Positions 6,019 through 12,098 are shown, counted from the stretch's first letter. The stretch is 12,876 nt of DNA from Alysiella sp. (GCF_030525755.1 NZ_JAUNEC010000048.1:1-12876); one strand, 5' to 3'. The notes: generated by a model not told the origin, from the sequence alone. Translations and numbers: made by a program.

Positions 6019-8640
6019 TCAGAATGTTATATTTACCCCTAACACAAAATTACGCCCCATCTGCGGCACATATGGCAAATACGAAGTGTGCGTGTAAATT
6101 TTCTGATTGAACAAATTATTGCCTTGTAGGGTTACAGAAAATTCGGTGTTGCCAATGTGCTTGTGGTAGGTTAAACCTGCATTAAGCAAATGATAACCGC
6201 GTGTGGTATCTTCTTGAATGGGGAAAGTATTCAAGGTATTGCCCTGTTTGCGTGTTGGGTCATCATCTGATTTGTCGCGCGTGTACAATGAATCAGACGT
6301 CTTGTCTTGTGTGAACACGCGCGTGTATTCCAAGTTGGAAGACCAATTTTCACCCCATTGATTGTTGAAACGAAAACCCAAACGAGTAGGCGGTACACGA
6401 GAGGCATTTCTGTCGGGACGTTTAACCATTTCATAACCTATAAAACGTGTACAGGTGTCGGGATCGCCCCATTCATCTACACAAGCATATTTTTCGGTCA
6501 TAACAGGACCATAAATTGCAGGCAACTTGAATAATTTACCACGTACCACGTCGCCAAATACGGTAATTTTGTGGTTTGGTGTGATTTTGAAACCGATTTC
6601 ACCTTCTACCCCATGAAACCGTGCTTGTGCTTGCAAATAACGGCGTGCATACAAATTGCCTTCGCGATAAATGGTTTCGTTGTGAATATAATTTTTGAAA
6701 CGGTTTTGGTACGCACTGATTTTGGCGTCCCAACGCTCGCCTGCGTAGCGTAAACCGATTTCATAGTTATTGGAACTTTCTTTACGCAAATCGCGGTTAC
6801 CATGTTCAAAAGAGTTGGTTGCCAAATGTTTGCCGTGATAGTAGAGCTCCATAGGCGTGGGCAGTCGTTCATTGTGTGAAGCCGTAAACGACAAACGCAA
6901 TTCAGGTGTAACGTCCCATAACAGGCTGCCTGAATAAGATAAGGCTTTTTGGCGATATGTGCTTAAATCAGGCATGGCGGTATTAGGGGCTTTCGGTGGA
7001 GTGTAGATTGCCAATTCGTCCATATTATACTGAATCGGTATGCTTTGTTTTTCCCAACGGGCGGCAGCTTCCAATGTGATGCTGCGCCATTTGAATTGTT
7101 CCATACCAAAAATACTGAATTGTTTATTGGTATTGTGTACCAAAGGGCGACGTTGGCGTGGATCGCGTTCGCCAAATGTATTACAGCGTTGGCGTGGGTC
7201 ACCGTACCTATCGTATTGAATATTGCCATGTTCATCAAGGATGAATTCACAGTCATTGCCATTTACTGCAGGACGGGTAGCATAGCTTTTCTGGGTTTGA
7301 TATTGCACGCCCCAAACGCCTGTTAATCCTTTAAATGGACTATGATGAATTTCAAAACGGCTGTTAAAACCTTTATTGCCAAAGAAAGCATTGGGTCTGC
7401 CTTTGTTTTTTTGTCGTTCCCATAAAATGTGCTCTACTTTTGCTGAGGTATCATTTGGACCGATGTAGGCTTTACCATCATCTTTTTCATCATGATAATA
7501 ATCCGCCCACGCTAAACTGAGTTTGAATTTGTCCACGCCTTTAAATGGATTACGCCATTCGCCACGTACATCATAGCGTTTGGAAATCATGTCAATAACA
7601 GGTCCTGGGCTGCTGTGATCGTGTTTGTGTCCATAAGGGTTGTCGTGGCTATGCTTGCCATTTAAGTCGTGTGATGTGCCCGTATGGGCATCGTGCAAAT
7701 TATTGGACACATCTTCATCGCGCATCAAGTGTGGATAGGCAAGCAAATATTTGCGTTCGGGTGACCACAGGTTTTTAGCGGTATTAAAAATATGAAATCC
7801 CCCTTTATCAAACTGATGATTGTGCCCTGGAATACCATAATGGTCGCGGCGTTTATTGTATGAAGCACCTAAATAAGCTTGCTCGCCCACCCAAGACACA
7901 CCAATCGTTCCCACATTGGATTTATTGTGCGTATCAGGTAAGTATGTCAAAGTTTCCCCTAGCTTAACCCCAGGTACCTTGTAATTATCTGATTTGCGAA
8001 TTAAACCTTCGGCACGAATGGCAATGTGATTGCCCAAACCCAAAGTGATACCTGCATTAACCGCTCTTTCTTTACTCGCATAATCAGTACGCACTGCAAA
8101 CTCGCCCTCCACGCCATGCTTGGGCAGCTTATCTGGAATGCGCTTGTCCACCACATTGACCACACCCGCAGGCGAAGCGGTGGCATACAATAAAGTAGGC
8201 GTACCACGCACCAATTCCACCTGCTGTGCCAATAAAGTATCCGCAGCAACTGCGTGGTCGGGCGAGAGCGAAGACATGTCCACCACGTCCGAGCCATTTT
8301 GCAAAATTTTGATGCGTGCACCCTCTTGTCCACGAATAATCGGCGCACTTGCGCCACCACCAAACGGATTGCTGTGTACACCTAATTCACCTGCCAATGC
8401 GTTGCCCAAAGTAGCAGAGCGGGTTTTGAACGCTTTACCATCAATAACCACATCGCTGGCTTTACGACCACGTGCAAAAGGTAAAGCTGTAGCAATATTG
8501 CGTTTACTGCTGACTTGAATCTCTTCTAATTCAATCGCATGCTCTTCTGGTCTGGCTTCATTGATTTCTGCATTGTCTGCCCCAAGTGCATTGGCATAAA
8601 CCAACATCAGGGCAGTTGTTATGATTTTTCTTGTAAACAT
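6019..8640 (-). CDS. znuD: ZnuD-type TonB-dependent zinc receptor
   Basis: Outer membrane receptor, expected to take up zinc using TonB energy. I take the ATG at 8640 (873 residues); a GTG one codon upstream is an alternative, and both have only a weak GAG-type binding site. A signal peptide (about 1-21) is followed by a TonB-box-like ELEEIQVSS (37-45), a plug domain with IIRGQEGARIKILQNG (101-116) and VELVRGTPTLLY (141-152), then the barrel ending in the terminal Phe (GVNITF). Histidines cluster in one predicted loop at 316-342 (eight His), with others at 267-275. Two cysteine pairs, Cys464/Cys486 and Cys720/Cys730, could stabilise loops. Meningococcal ZnuD, as I recall, is shorter (about 750 residues) but has the same His-rich and Cys loops. 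A perfect Zur box at the promoter supports zinc control. A DUS lies in frame near residue 570. Confidence 0.93.
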   Translation of the reverse strand: MFTRKIITTALMLVYANALGADNAEINEARPEEHAIELEEIQVSSKRNIATALPFARGRKASDVVIDGKAFKTRSATLGNALAGELGVHSNPFGGGASAPIIRGQEGARIKILQNGSDVVDMSSLSPDHAVAADTLLAQQVELVRGTPTLLYATASPAGVVNVVDKRIPDKLPKHGVEGEFAVRTDYASKERAVNAGITLGLGNHIAIRAEGLIRKSDNYKVPGVKLGETLTYLPDTHNKSNVGTIGVSWVGEQAYLGASYNKRRDHYGIPGHNHQFDKGGFHIFNTAKNLWSPERKYLLAYPHLMRDEDVSNNLHDAHTGTSHDLNGKHSHDNPYGHKHDHSSPGPVIDMISKRYDVRGEWRNPFKGVDKFKLSLAWADYYHDEKDDGKAYIGPNDTSAKVEHILWERQKNKGRPNAFFGNKGFNSRFEIHHSPFKGLTGVWGVQYQTQKSYATRPAVNGNDCEFILDEHGNIQYDRYGDPRQRCNTFGERDPRQRRPLVHNTNKQFSIFGMEQFKWRSITLEAAARWEKQSIPIQYNMDELAIYTPPKAPNTAMPDLSTYRQKALSYSGSLLWDVTPELRLSFTASHNERLPTPMELYYHGKHLATNSFEHGNRDLRKESSNNYEIGLRYAGERWDAKISAYQNRFKNYIHNETIYREGNLYARRYLQAQARFHGVEGEIGFKITPNHKITVFGDVVRGKLFKLPAIYGPVMTEKYACVDEWGDPDTCTRFIGYEMVKRPDRNASRVPPTRLGFRFNNQWGENWSSNLEYTRVFTQDKTSDSLYTRDKSDDDPTRKQGNTLNTFPIQEDTTRGYHLLNAGLTYHKHIGNTEFSVTLQGNNLFNQKIYTHTSYLPYVPQMGRNFVLGVNITF
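6923..6934 (+). repeat. DNA uptake sequence inside znuD
   Basis: Exact AGGCTGCCTGAA in the barrel part of the receptor gene; on the coding strand it overlaps Ser-Gly-Ser-Leu-Leu (570-574). Confidence 0.85.
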
Positions 8641-8659
8641 CACTTAAACTCAACTCTCA

Positions 8660-8678
8660 ATTGTTATACCATAACAAT
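8660..8678. promoter_or_regulatory. Zur operator of znuD
   Basis: A perfect 19-base palindrome, ATTGTTAT ACC ATAACAAT, whose 15-base centre TGTTATACCATAACA fits the meningococcal Zur consensus TGTTAT-NNN-ATAACA as I remember it. It directly abuts the -10 hexamer and covers the expected transcription start, so zinc-loaded Zur bound here would block initiation. Confidence 0.88.
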
Positions 8679-8708
8679 ATTGTAAATTAAGAAATGTTAA
8701 GCAGTCAA
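8679..8708 (-). promoter_or_regulatory. znuD promoter
   Basis: On the minus strand TTGACT (8703-8708) and TACAAT (8679-8684) are separated by 18 bases, each one base from the sigma-70 consensus. Its position directly upstream of the Zur box makes it the likely znuD promoter. Confidence 0.7.
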
Positions 8709-8821
8709 ATAACATAACTTGACATTGATGGCTCATTCAGGTTAAAACTTTGAAAAACCATGATTATGGTGTTCATTTTTTCCACTTAAAGGCTGAAACC
8801 TCTACCAAACTCGGCTTATTA

Positions 8822-8844
8822 GGGGTAGATTTCATATCTGCCCC
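8822..8844. other. Nine-base-pair hairpin in the nitroreductase upstream region
   Basis: GGGGTAGAT and ATCTGCCCC pair across a five-base loop, with one G-U pair in the plus-strand RNA. An upstream TCTACC (8801-8806) could compete for the left arm. A run of four T follows only about 20 bases later, so it is not a typical terminator. Confidence 0.4.
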
Positions 8845-8946
8845 GTGTTTACTTAAATAAAGTTTTATTTTTATCAAAAAATTGCAAAATAGCGTATAAA
8901 ATCCATCTCCTACAACCGTGTTAAAATGAGTGTGACCAAAAGTTTC

Positions 8947-8958
8947 AGGCTGCCTGAA
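8947..8958 (+). repeat. DNA uptake sequence upstream of the nitroreductase gene
   Basis: Exact copy in palindromic context, 31 bases before the start codon. Confidence 0.85.
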
Positions 8959-8989
8959 AACCATTTTAATCATAATAGAGATAAGCACA

Positions 8990-9655
8990 ATGACTGTTTT
9001 TCTGAAACCTGAACAACTGATTGAAGTATTACGCCAACGCACCGCCACCCGTACTTACAACCCCGAACGCAAAATCAGCGATAACGATTTTGCTGCCATT
9101 TTAGAGTGTGCCAGATTGTCGCCCAGCTCTGTGGGTTCTGAACCTTGGCGTTTTTTGGTAGTTCAAAATCCCGCTGTGCGCCAAAGTTTAAAACCCGTTT
9201 GTTGGGGTATGGCAACCCAAATTAATGATGCCAGCCATATTGTCGTGATTTTAGCCAAGAAAAATGCACGTTACGACAGTCCTTTTTTCCAAGATGTGAT
9301 TGCGCGGCGTGGTTTTGTTGGTGAAGAAGCCGCCAACGCCATGCACAAATACGGTCGTTTCCAACAAGATGACATTGCCATTTTAGACAGCGAACGCAGT
9401 CTGTTTGATTGGGCAAGCAAACAAACTTATATTGCATTGGCAAACATGATGACAGGCGCAGCTTTGCTTGGCATTGATTCTTGCCCCATAGAAGGTTTTA
9501 ATTACGCAGCAGTCAATCAAATCATGAGTGAACAAGGTCTGTTTGACCATGCAGAATGGGGTGTTTCCGTTATGCTGACTTTAGGCTACCGTGCCAAAGA
9601 CATCAAACCCAAATCACGCAAATCATCAGATGAAATCGTGCAATGGATTGCATAG
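8990..9655 (+). CDS. nfsB: NfsB-like NAD(P)H nitroreductase
   Basis: FMN-dependent flavoprotein of the nitroreductase family, cytoplasmic, reducing nitro compounds or quinones with NAD(P)H. The 221 residues match the usual size. Family segments are the N-terminal RTATRTYNPERKIS (17-30) with the FMN-phosphate arginines, ARLSPSSVGSEPWRF (41-55), IVVILAKKNARYDSPF, the central FDWASKQTYIALANMM and GIDSCPIEGFN near the FMN site. These agree with neisserial NfsB as I remember it, the enzyme known from nitrofurantoin resistance mutants. The start has only a weak binding site (AGAGAT). anmK follows after 53 bases on the same strand without a terminator, so the two may be cotranscribed. The natural substrate is unknown. 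Confidence 0.9.
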   Translation: MTVFLKPEQLIEVLRQRTATRTYNPERKISDNDFAAILECARLSPSSVGSEPWRFLVVQNPAVRQSLKPVCWGMATQINDASHIVVILAKKNARYDSPFFQDVIARRGFVGEEAANAMHKYGRFQQDDIAILDSERSLFDWASKQTYIALANMMTGAALLGIDSCPIEGFNYAAVNQIMSEQGLFDHAEWGVSVMLTLGYRAKDIKPKSRKSSDEIVQWIA

Positions 9656-9682
9656 ATTGACCGTTTTTGATGTTTTGTGCTT

Positions 9683-9694
9683 TTCAGGCAGCCT
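9683..9694 (-). repeat. DNA uptake sequence between the nitroreductase gene and anmK
   Basis: Exact copy in the reverse orientation, 14 bases before the anmK start codon, where a ribosome binding site would normally lie. Confidence 0.85.
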
Positions 9695-9708
9695 ATTTTT
9701 CCTAAACC

Positions 9709-10812
9709 ATGAAACACACACAACTTTACATCGGCATCATGTCAGGTACCAGCATGGACGGCGCAGATGCTGTTCTCATCAGCATGAATGGCAGTCAATG
9801 GCAAGGGGCATTAGCACATGCTTTCTTGCCCTATTCAGGCTGCCTGAAAACCGCTTTGCTGGATTTACAAAACACAGGCAACAATGAATTACACCGCAGT
9901 CAAATTTTGGCGCAAGAACTCAGTTTACTGTACGCCCAAACCGTCCACCAACTGCTCACCCAACAAAACTTGTCCGCCAATAACATCACTGCCATCGGTT
10001 GCCATGGTCAAACCATACGCCACGCACCAGAACACAGATACAGTATTCAACTGGTTAATTTACCACTTTTGGCAGAAAAAACAGGTATTTTAACCATAGG
10101 TGATTTTCGCAACCGTGATTTAGCAGCAGGCGGACAAGGCGCACCTCTCGTTCCTGCCTTTCATCAAGCTCTCTTTGCCAAAGAAAACACAAGCCGTGTG
10201 GTACTCAACATCGGTGGTATTGCCAACATCAGCGTATTGCATGCCAACACACCGCCCATCGGTTTTGACACAGGTGCAGGCAACATGCTTTTGGACGCTT
10301 GGGCGCAACACATTTGGCAACACGATTACGATACCAATGGCGAAATTGCCGCACAAGGTTTAGTGCTGCCTGAATTATTGAATAAATTGTTGGCACACCC
10401 TTATTTCAAGCAGCCCTATCCCAAAAGCACAGGACGAGAACTGTTTTCTTTAACATGGTTACAAAGTCATCTTCATGGCAAGGAAAACCCATACGATGTA
10501 ATGCGTACTTTGGTGCAGTTTACCGCCAACAGCATACACGCTGCCATTATTCAGGCAGCCCCCTATGTTCAGCAAATTTATGTCTGTGGTGGCGGCATAC
10601 GCAATCCTGTTTTAATGAGCTGCCTGAAAACCTTGTTTACCGAACAAGCCGAAATACACAGTACGGCCACATTAAGCCTTGACCCACAATGGGTAGAAGC
10701 CGCCGCATTCGCATGGTTGGCTGCCTGTTGGGTTAATCGCACGCCCAGTAATCCCCATATTGCGACAGGTGCAAACAAAGCCCTAATTTTAGGTTCAGGG
10801 CATTATGCTTAA
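9709..10812 (+). CDS. anmK: Anhydro-N-acetylmuramic acid kinase
   Basis: Cytoplasmic ATP-dependent kinase that opens and phosphorylates 1,6-anhydro-MurNAc to MurNAc-6-phosphate during cell-wall recycling. The 367 residues fit the family. Motifs in order are IGIMSGTSMDGADAV (8-22, phosphate binding), AIGCHGQTIRHAP (95-107), TIGDFRNRDLAAGGQGAPL (129-147), VVLNIGGIANISVL (164-177), and GFDTGAGNMLLDAW (185-198) with the likely catalytic Asp187, then STGRELFSL (240-248). No Shine-Dalgarno sequence is visible; the region before the ATG is pyrimidine rich and holds a DUS, so translation may depend on the upstream nitroreductase gene or on an unstructured leader. The gene carries one exact DUS (encoding Gly-Cys-Leu-Lys, 44-47) and several 10- or 11-base matches. 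Confidence 0.96.
   Translation: MKHTQLYIGIMSGTSMDGADAVLISMNGSQWQGALAHAFLPYSGCLKTALLDLQNTGNNELHRSQILAQELSLLYAQTVHQLLTQQNLSANNITAIGCHGQTIRHAPEHRYSIQLVNLPLLAEKTGILTIGDFRNRDLAAGGQGAPLVPAFHQALFAKENTSRVVLNIGGIANISVLHANTPPIGFDTGAGNMLLDAWAQHIWQHDYDTNGEIAAQGLVLPELLNKLLAHPYFKQPYPKSTGRELFSLTWLQSHLHGKENPYDVMRTLVQFTANSIHAAIIQAAPYVQQIYVCGGGIRNPVLMSCLKTLFTEQAEIHSTATLSLDPQWVEAAAFAWLAACWVNRTPSNPHIATGANKALILGSGHYA
9837..9848 (+). repeat. DNA uptake sequence inside anmK
   Basis: Exact copy near the 5' end of the gene; encodes Gly-Cys-Leu-Lys. Partial copies lie at 10550-10561 (11 of 12, reverse) and near 10620-10629. Confidence 0.85.
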
Positions 10813-10814
10813 AC

Positions 10815-10826
10815 TTCAGGCAGCCT
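10815..10826 (-). repeat. DNA uptake sequence after anmK
   Basis: Exact reverse copy, two bases after the anmK stop codon. Unpaired, so it does not form the usual DUS terminator hairpin. Confidence 0.85.
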
Positions 10827-10841
10827 AAAACACAGAAAAAC

Positions 10842-10870
10842 TTGACATCTGTTTCCATTTTCTTTACATT
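10842..10870 (+). promoter_or_regulatory. Strong sigma-70 promoter of the attenuator transcript
   Basis: TTGACA (10842-10847), 17 bases, TACATT (10865-10870). The -35 is perfect and the spacing is optimal. It predicts a start near 10877, about 22 bases before the leader peptide ATG. It is the best promoter in the window besides that of znuD. Confidence 0.8.
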
Positions 10871-10898
10871 ACGCCCCACATTTTTGAAGAGACCAAAC

Positions 10899-10979
10899 AT
10901 GAAACACTTTATTCTGACTGTTGCAAACTATTGGTGGTACCACGCTAAGGCGCGGTACACTTTGTTATGCGTTGCATAA
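10899..10979 (+). CDS. Attenuation leader peptide with Tyr-Trp-Trp-Tyr (26 residues)
   Basis: A short open frame starting at an ATG with GAAGAG seven to twelve bases upstream, placed directly after a strong promoter and before an intrinsic terminator. Residues 9-16 read A-N-Y-W-W-Y-H-A; the two adjacent TGG codons (10932-10937) lie exactly at the left edge of RNA segment 1 of the attenuator. Aromatic residues and histidine are strongly enriched (Phe4, Tyr11, Trp12, Trp13, Tyr14, Tyr20). This is the arrangement of trp-operon leader peptides, in which ribosome stalling at Trp codons decides the RNA fold. The stop codon lies between segments 2 and 3. No function of the peptide itself is expected. 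Confidence 0.8.
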   Translation: MKHFILTVANYWWYHAKARYTLLCVA

Positions 10980-10991
10980 GGCAACAGTTAG
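10914..10991 (+). promoter_or_regulatory. Nested RNA fold enclosing the leader codons (three-way junction)
   Basis: An outer 11-pair stem, CTGACTGTTGC (10914-10924) with GCAACAGTTAG (10981-10991, one G-U), encloses two hairpins: 10937-10945 with 10950-10958 (eight pairs, one A-C mismatch) and TTATGC/GCATAA (10965-10970 with 10974-10979). All three are compatible. Alternative pairings exist, such as GTTGC 10971-10975 with GCAAC 10981-10985. It may be the ground state formed when the leader is not translated. Confidence 0.55.
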
Positions 10992-11017
10992 AAAAACAAC
11001 ACAGCCTATACCGCTCC
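10937..11017 (+). promoter_or_regulatory. Attenuator: pause hairpin (1:2) and antiterminator (2:3)
   Basis: Segment 1 (10937-10945) pairs with segment 2 (10950-10958). Segment 2, as GGCGCGGTA (10949-10957), can instead pair with segment 3, TACCGCTCC (11009-11017), with eight of nine pairs. Segment 3 is also the left arm of the terminator. A ribosome halted at the Trp codons 10932-10937 would cover segment 1, free segment 2 to hold segment 3, and so prevent termination. The pairings were found by hand. Confidence 0.75.
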
Positions 11018-11043
11018 GTTCAAACAAACGTGGCGGTTTTTTT
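11010..11043 (+). terminator. Intrinsic terminator of the attenuator (3:4)
   Basis: ACCGCTCCGTT (11010-11020) pairs with AACGTGGCGGT (11027-11037), with one G-U pair and one mismatch, around a six-base loop. A run of seven T (11037-11043) follows. Confidence 0.85.
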
Positions 11044-11045
11044 GT

Positions 11046-11084
11046 ATGCAGCCTGAACCGTCATATTCCCCATTCAGGCTGCAT
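11046..11084. repeat. Inverted repeat with Kingella-like DUS spelling
   Basis: ATGCAGCCTGAA (11046-11057) and TTCAGGCTGCAT (11073-11084) are perfect 12-base arms around a 15-base loop. They differ by one base from AGGCAGCCTGAA, which I recall as the Kingella dialect, and by two from the dialect used in the rest of the window. The hairpin lies between the attenuator terminator and the ribosome binding site of the next gene, so it could also act as a second 5' untranslated structure. Confidence 0.6.
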
Positions 11085-11105
11085 TGATTTCACAAGGAAA
11101 CCGCC

Positions 11106-11612
11106 ATGATGCCCGCTCTAAAACATGAGATTAATGTTCAACCCCCAACACGCCAAATTTGTTTATTAACCGATGGTAATGCCCATCGCACCGATTTGTT
11201 TCATACACACAACGGTTTTTTTCACCGAGATATCGTAAGCGAGTCCATGCTGCCTGAAATCCGTTTAATGGCACAAATGATTGCGGCCTCACGTCATGAT
11301 TTTAATCAGCATAGTCCCAAATTTTTTACCGAAGAAGCCGATTGGTTTGCTGCACGTTTATTGGTGTTACAAGTAGAATCGGTACATCTGGACTTAACAT
11401 GGTATGCAGTATTACAAGAAGCCAACAGCCGTGCCGCAGAATTTGCCCAACAACATAGTTTACCGTTTCAGGCAGCCTTTATTCGCCCTAGTTTAAACAC
11501 CAAACGCCCTTTGGGTGTATGGATTGCAAATTGCCGTTTACAAGGCAATTTATCGGCAGATTGGATACAAAATAGTCTCAATCTACGCCACGAAATCGTT
11601 AAAATGATGTAA
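11106..11612 (+). CDS. Conserved-looking protein of unknown function, downstream of the attenuator
   Basis: I do not recognise the 168-residue protein. It has no signal peptide or membrane segment, so it is probably cytoplasmic. It contains HTHNGFFHRDIV (33-44) with several histidines, an acidic-aromatic stretch EEADWFAARLLVLQVE (76-91) and a conserved-looking GVWIANCRL near 137-145. The start is supported by AAGGAAA five bases before the first of two consecutive ATG codons. Trp makes up four residues, not remarkably many. It is the first gene after the attenuator and would be controlled by it if read-through occurs, although a separate promoter after 11043 cannot be excluded. An exact DUS lies in the frame encoding Gln-Ala-Ala. 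The coding character (codon use, DUS) matches its neighbours, so recent transfer is not suggested. Confidence 0.8.
   Translation: MMPALKHEINVQPPTRQICLLTDGNAHRTDLFHTHNGFFHRDIVSESMLPEIRLMAQMIAASRHDFNQHSPKFFTEEADWFAARLLVLQVESVHLDLTWYAVLQEANSRAAEFAQQHSLPFQAAFIRPSLNTKRPLGVWIANCRLQGNLSADWIQNSLNLRHEIVKMM
11467..11478 (-). repeat. DNA uptake sequence inside the 168-residue gene
   Basis: Exact reverse copy; on the coding strand it encodes Phe-Gln-Ala-Ala. A 10-base match (GCTGCCTGAA) also lies near 11250. Confidence 0.85.
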
Positions 11613-11671
11613 AAAAATCCCCAGTCCGCCTGCTTTTCGGTATATTGCCATACTGTCATTCGACGATTTTG

Positions 11672-11695
11672 ATTACTGAATGAATTACTGAACGA
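11672..11695 (+). repeat. Two tandem 12-mers before the small exported protein gene
   Basis: ATTACTGAATGA is followed at once by ATTACTGAACGA (one difference). The pair lies 19 bases before the next start codon, just upstream of its only binding-site-like GAAAGG. Confidence 0.6.
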
Positions 11696-11713
11696 AAGGT
11701 TTCAGCTTACTTT

Positions 11714-12007
11714 ATGAACACAAAACTCACTACCGCAGCTTCATTGGCACTTTTGCTTCTTGCCCTACCAGTTGCCGCAAAAGAACCCCAAATCGCCAAT
11801 AACACATCAGGTTTTTCCGATGCCAATTTGATTACCAGCGCGGCTGCTTCCGCCATTGGTTCGGGCGCAAAAGAACCCTTAAACATCAGCGCAGAAAATG
11901 CAGGTGGCAAATCCCAATTAATCATTCAAGGTAGCAATGGCATCACTTGCAAAGTACCCTTATCTGCTGGTAGCACACCACAAATGCAAGGCATCAGTTG
12001 TAAATAA
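11714..12007 (+). CDS. Small exported protein of unknown function with two cysteines
   Basis: The 97-residue product begins with a clear Sec signal peptide (Lys4, hydrophobic 9-20, likely cleavage after Ala22 in PVAA), leaving about 75 residues in the periplasm. The mature part is rich in Ala, Ser, Gly and Asn. It has only two cysteines, Cys79 and Cys96 near the C-terminus, spaced to form a disulfide loop. No lipobox follows the signal. I do not recognise the family. The nearest purine-rich site (GAAAGG) is 14 bases from the ATG, longer than usual. The gene stands alone between the 168-residue gene (101 bases upstream) and the Opa-like gene (91 bases downstream, after a DUS palindrome and a hairpin). 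Confidence 0.8.
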   Translation: MNTKLTTAASLALLLLALPVAAKEPQIANNTSGFSDANLITSAAASAIGSGAKEPLNISAENAGGKSQLIIQGSNGITCKVPLSAGSTPQMQGISCK

Positions 12008-12022
12008 AATCATATCTTTGGA

Positions 12023-12041
12023 TTTTCAGGCAGCCTGAAAA
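12023..12041. repeat. DNA uptake sequence palindrome after the small exported protein gene
   Basis: TTTTCAGGCAGCCTGAAAA contains the exact reverse DUS (12025-12036) and is symmetric except for its central base. It lies 16 bases after the stop codon. Confidence 0.75.
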
Positions 12042-12053
12042 CCCTTTATCCCT

Positions 12054-12078
12054 AAACGGTATCAGCCGTTTGTTTTAA
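12054..12078 (+). terminator. Hairpin with T-rich tail before the Opa-like gene
   Basis: AAACGG and CCGTTT form a six-base-pair stem with a six-base loop, followed by GTTTTAA. It could be a weak terminator for the small exported protein gene or a 5' hairpin of the Opa-like gene. Confidence 0.4.
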
Positions 12079-12098
12079 ACAAAAATAAGGACTGTATC

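Larger units (their letters stand above)
8709..8989. other. Non-coding spacer between the znuD promoter and the nitroreductase gene
   Basis: With the znuD promoter and operator this makes a 349-base gap without a gene. A plus-strand TTGACA (8719-8724), 17 bases, TTAAAA (8742-8747) could be a divergent promoter. A second, weaker candidate nearer the gene is TTATCA (8871-8876), 18 bases, TATAAA (8895-8900). A hairpin lies at 8822-8844 and a DUS at 8947-8958. I see no convincing coding region on either strand. Confidence 0.45.

Noticed and set aside
8001..8518. Open frames on both strands over the 5' part of znuD
   Set aside because: The receptor frame carries plug-domain motifs; the others are shadows rich in Trp, Arg and Cys or Thr and Pro without motifs.
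8773..9048. Minus-strand open frame of 91 codons in the znuD-nitroreductase gap
   Set aside because: It overlaps the start of the nitroreductase gene, includes a DUS, has no convincing ribosome binding site and gives an unlikely protein composition.
10914..10991. A tRNA or T-box-like element
   Set aside because: The fold has only three stems, no CCA or T-loop consensus and no acceptor geometry. A translated leader with Trp codons and alternative pairings explains it better.
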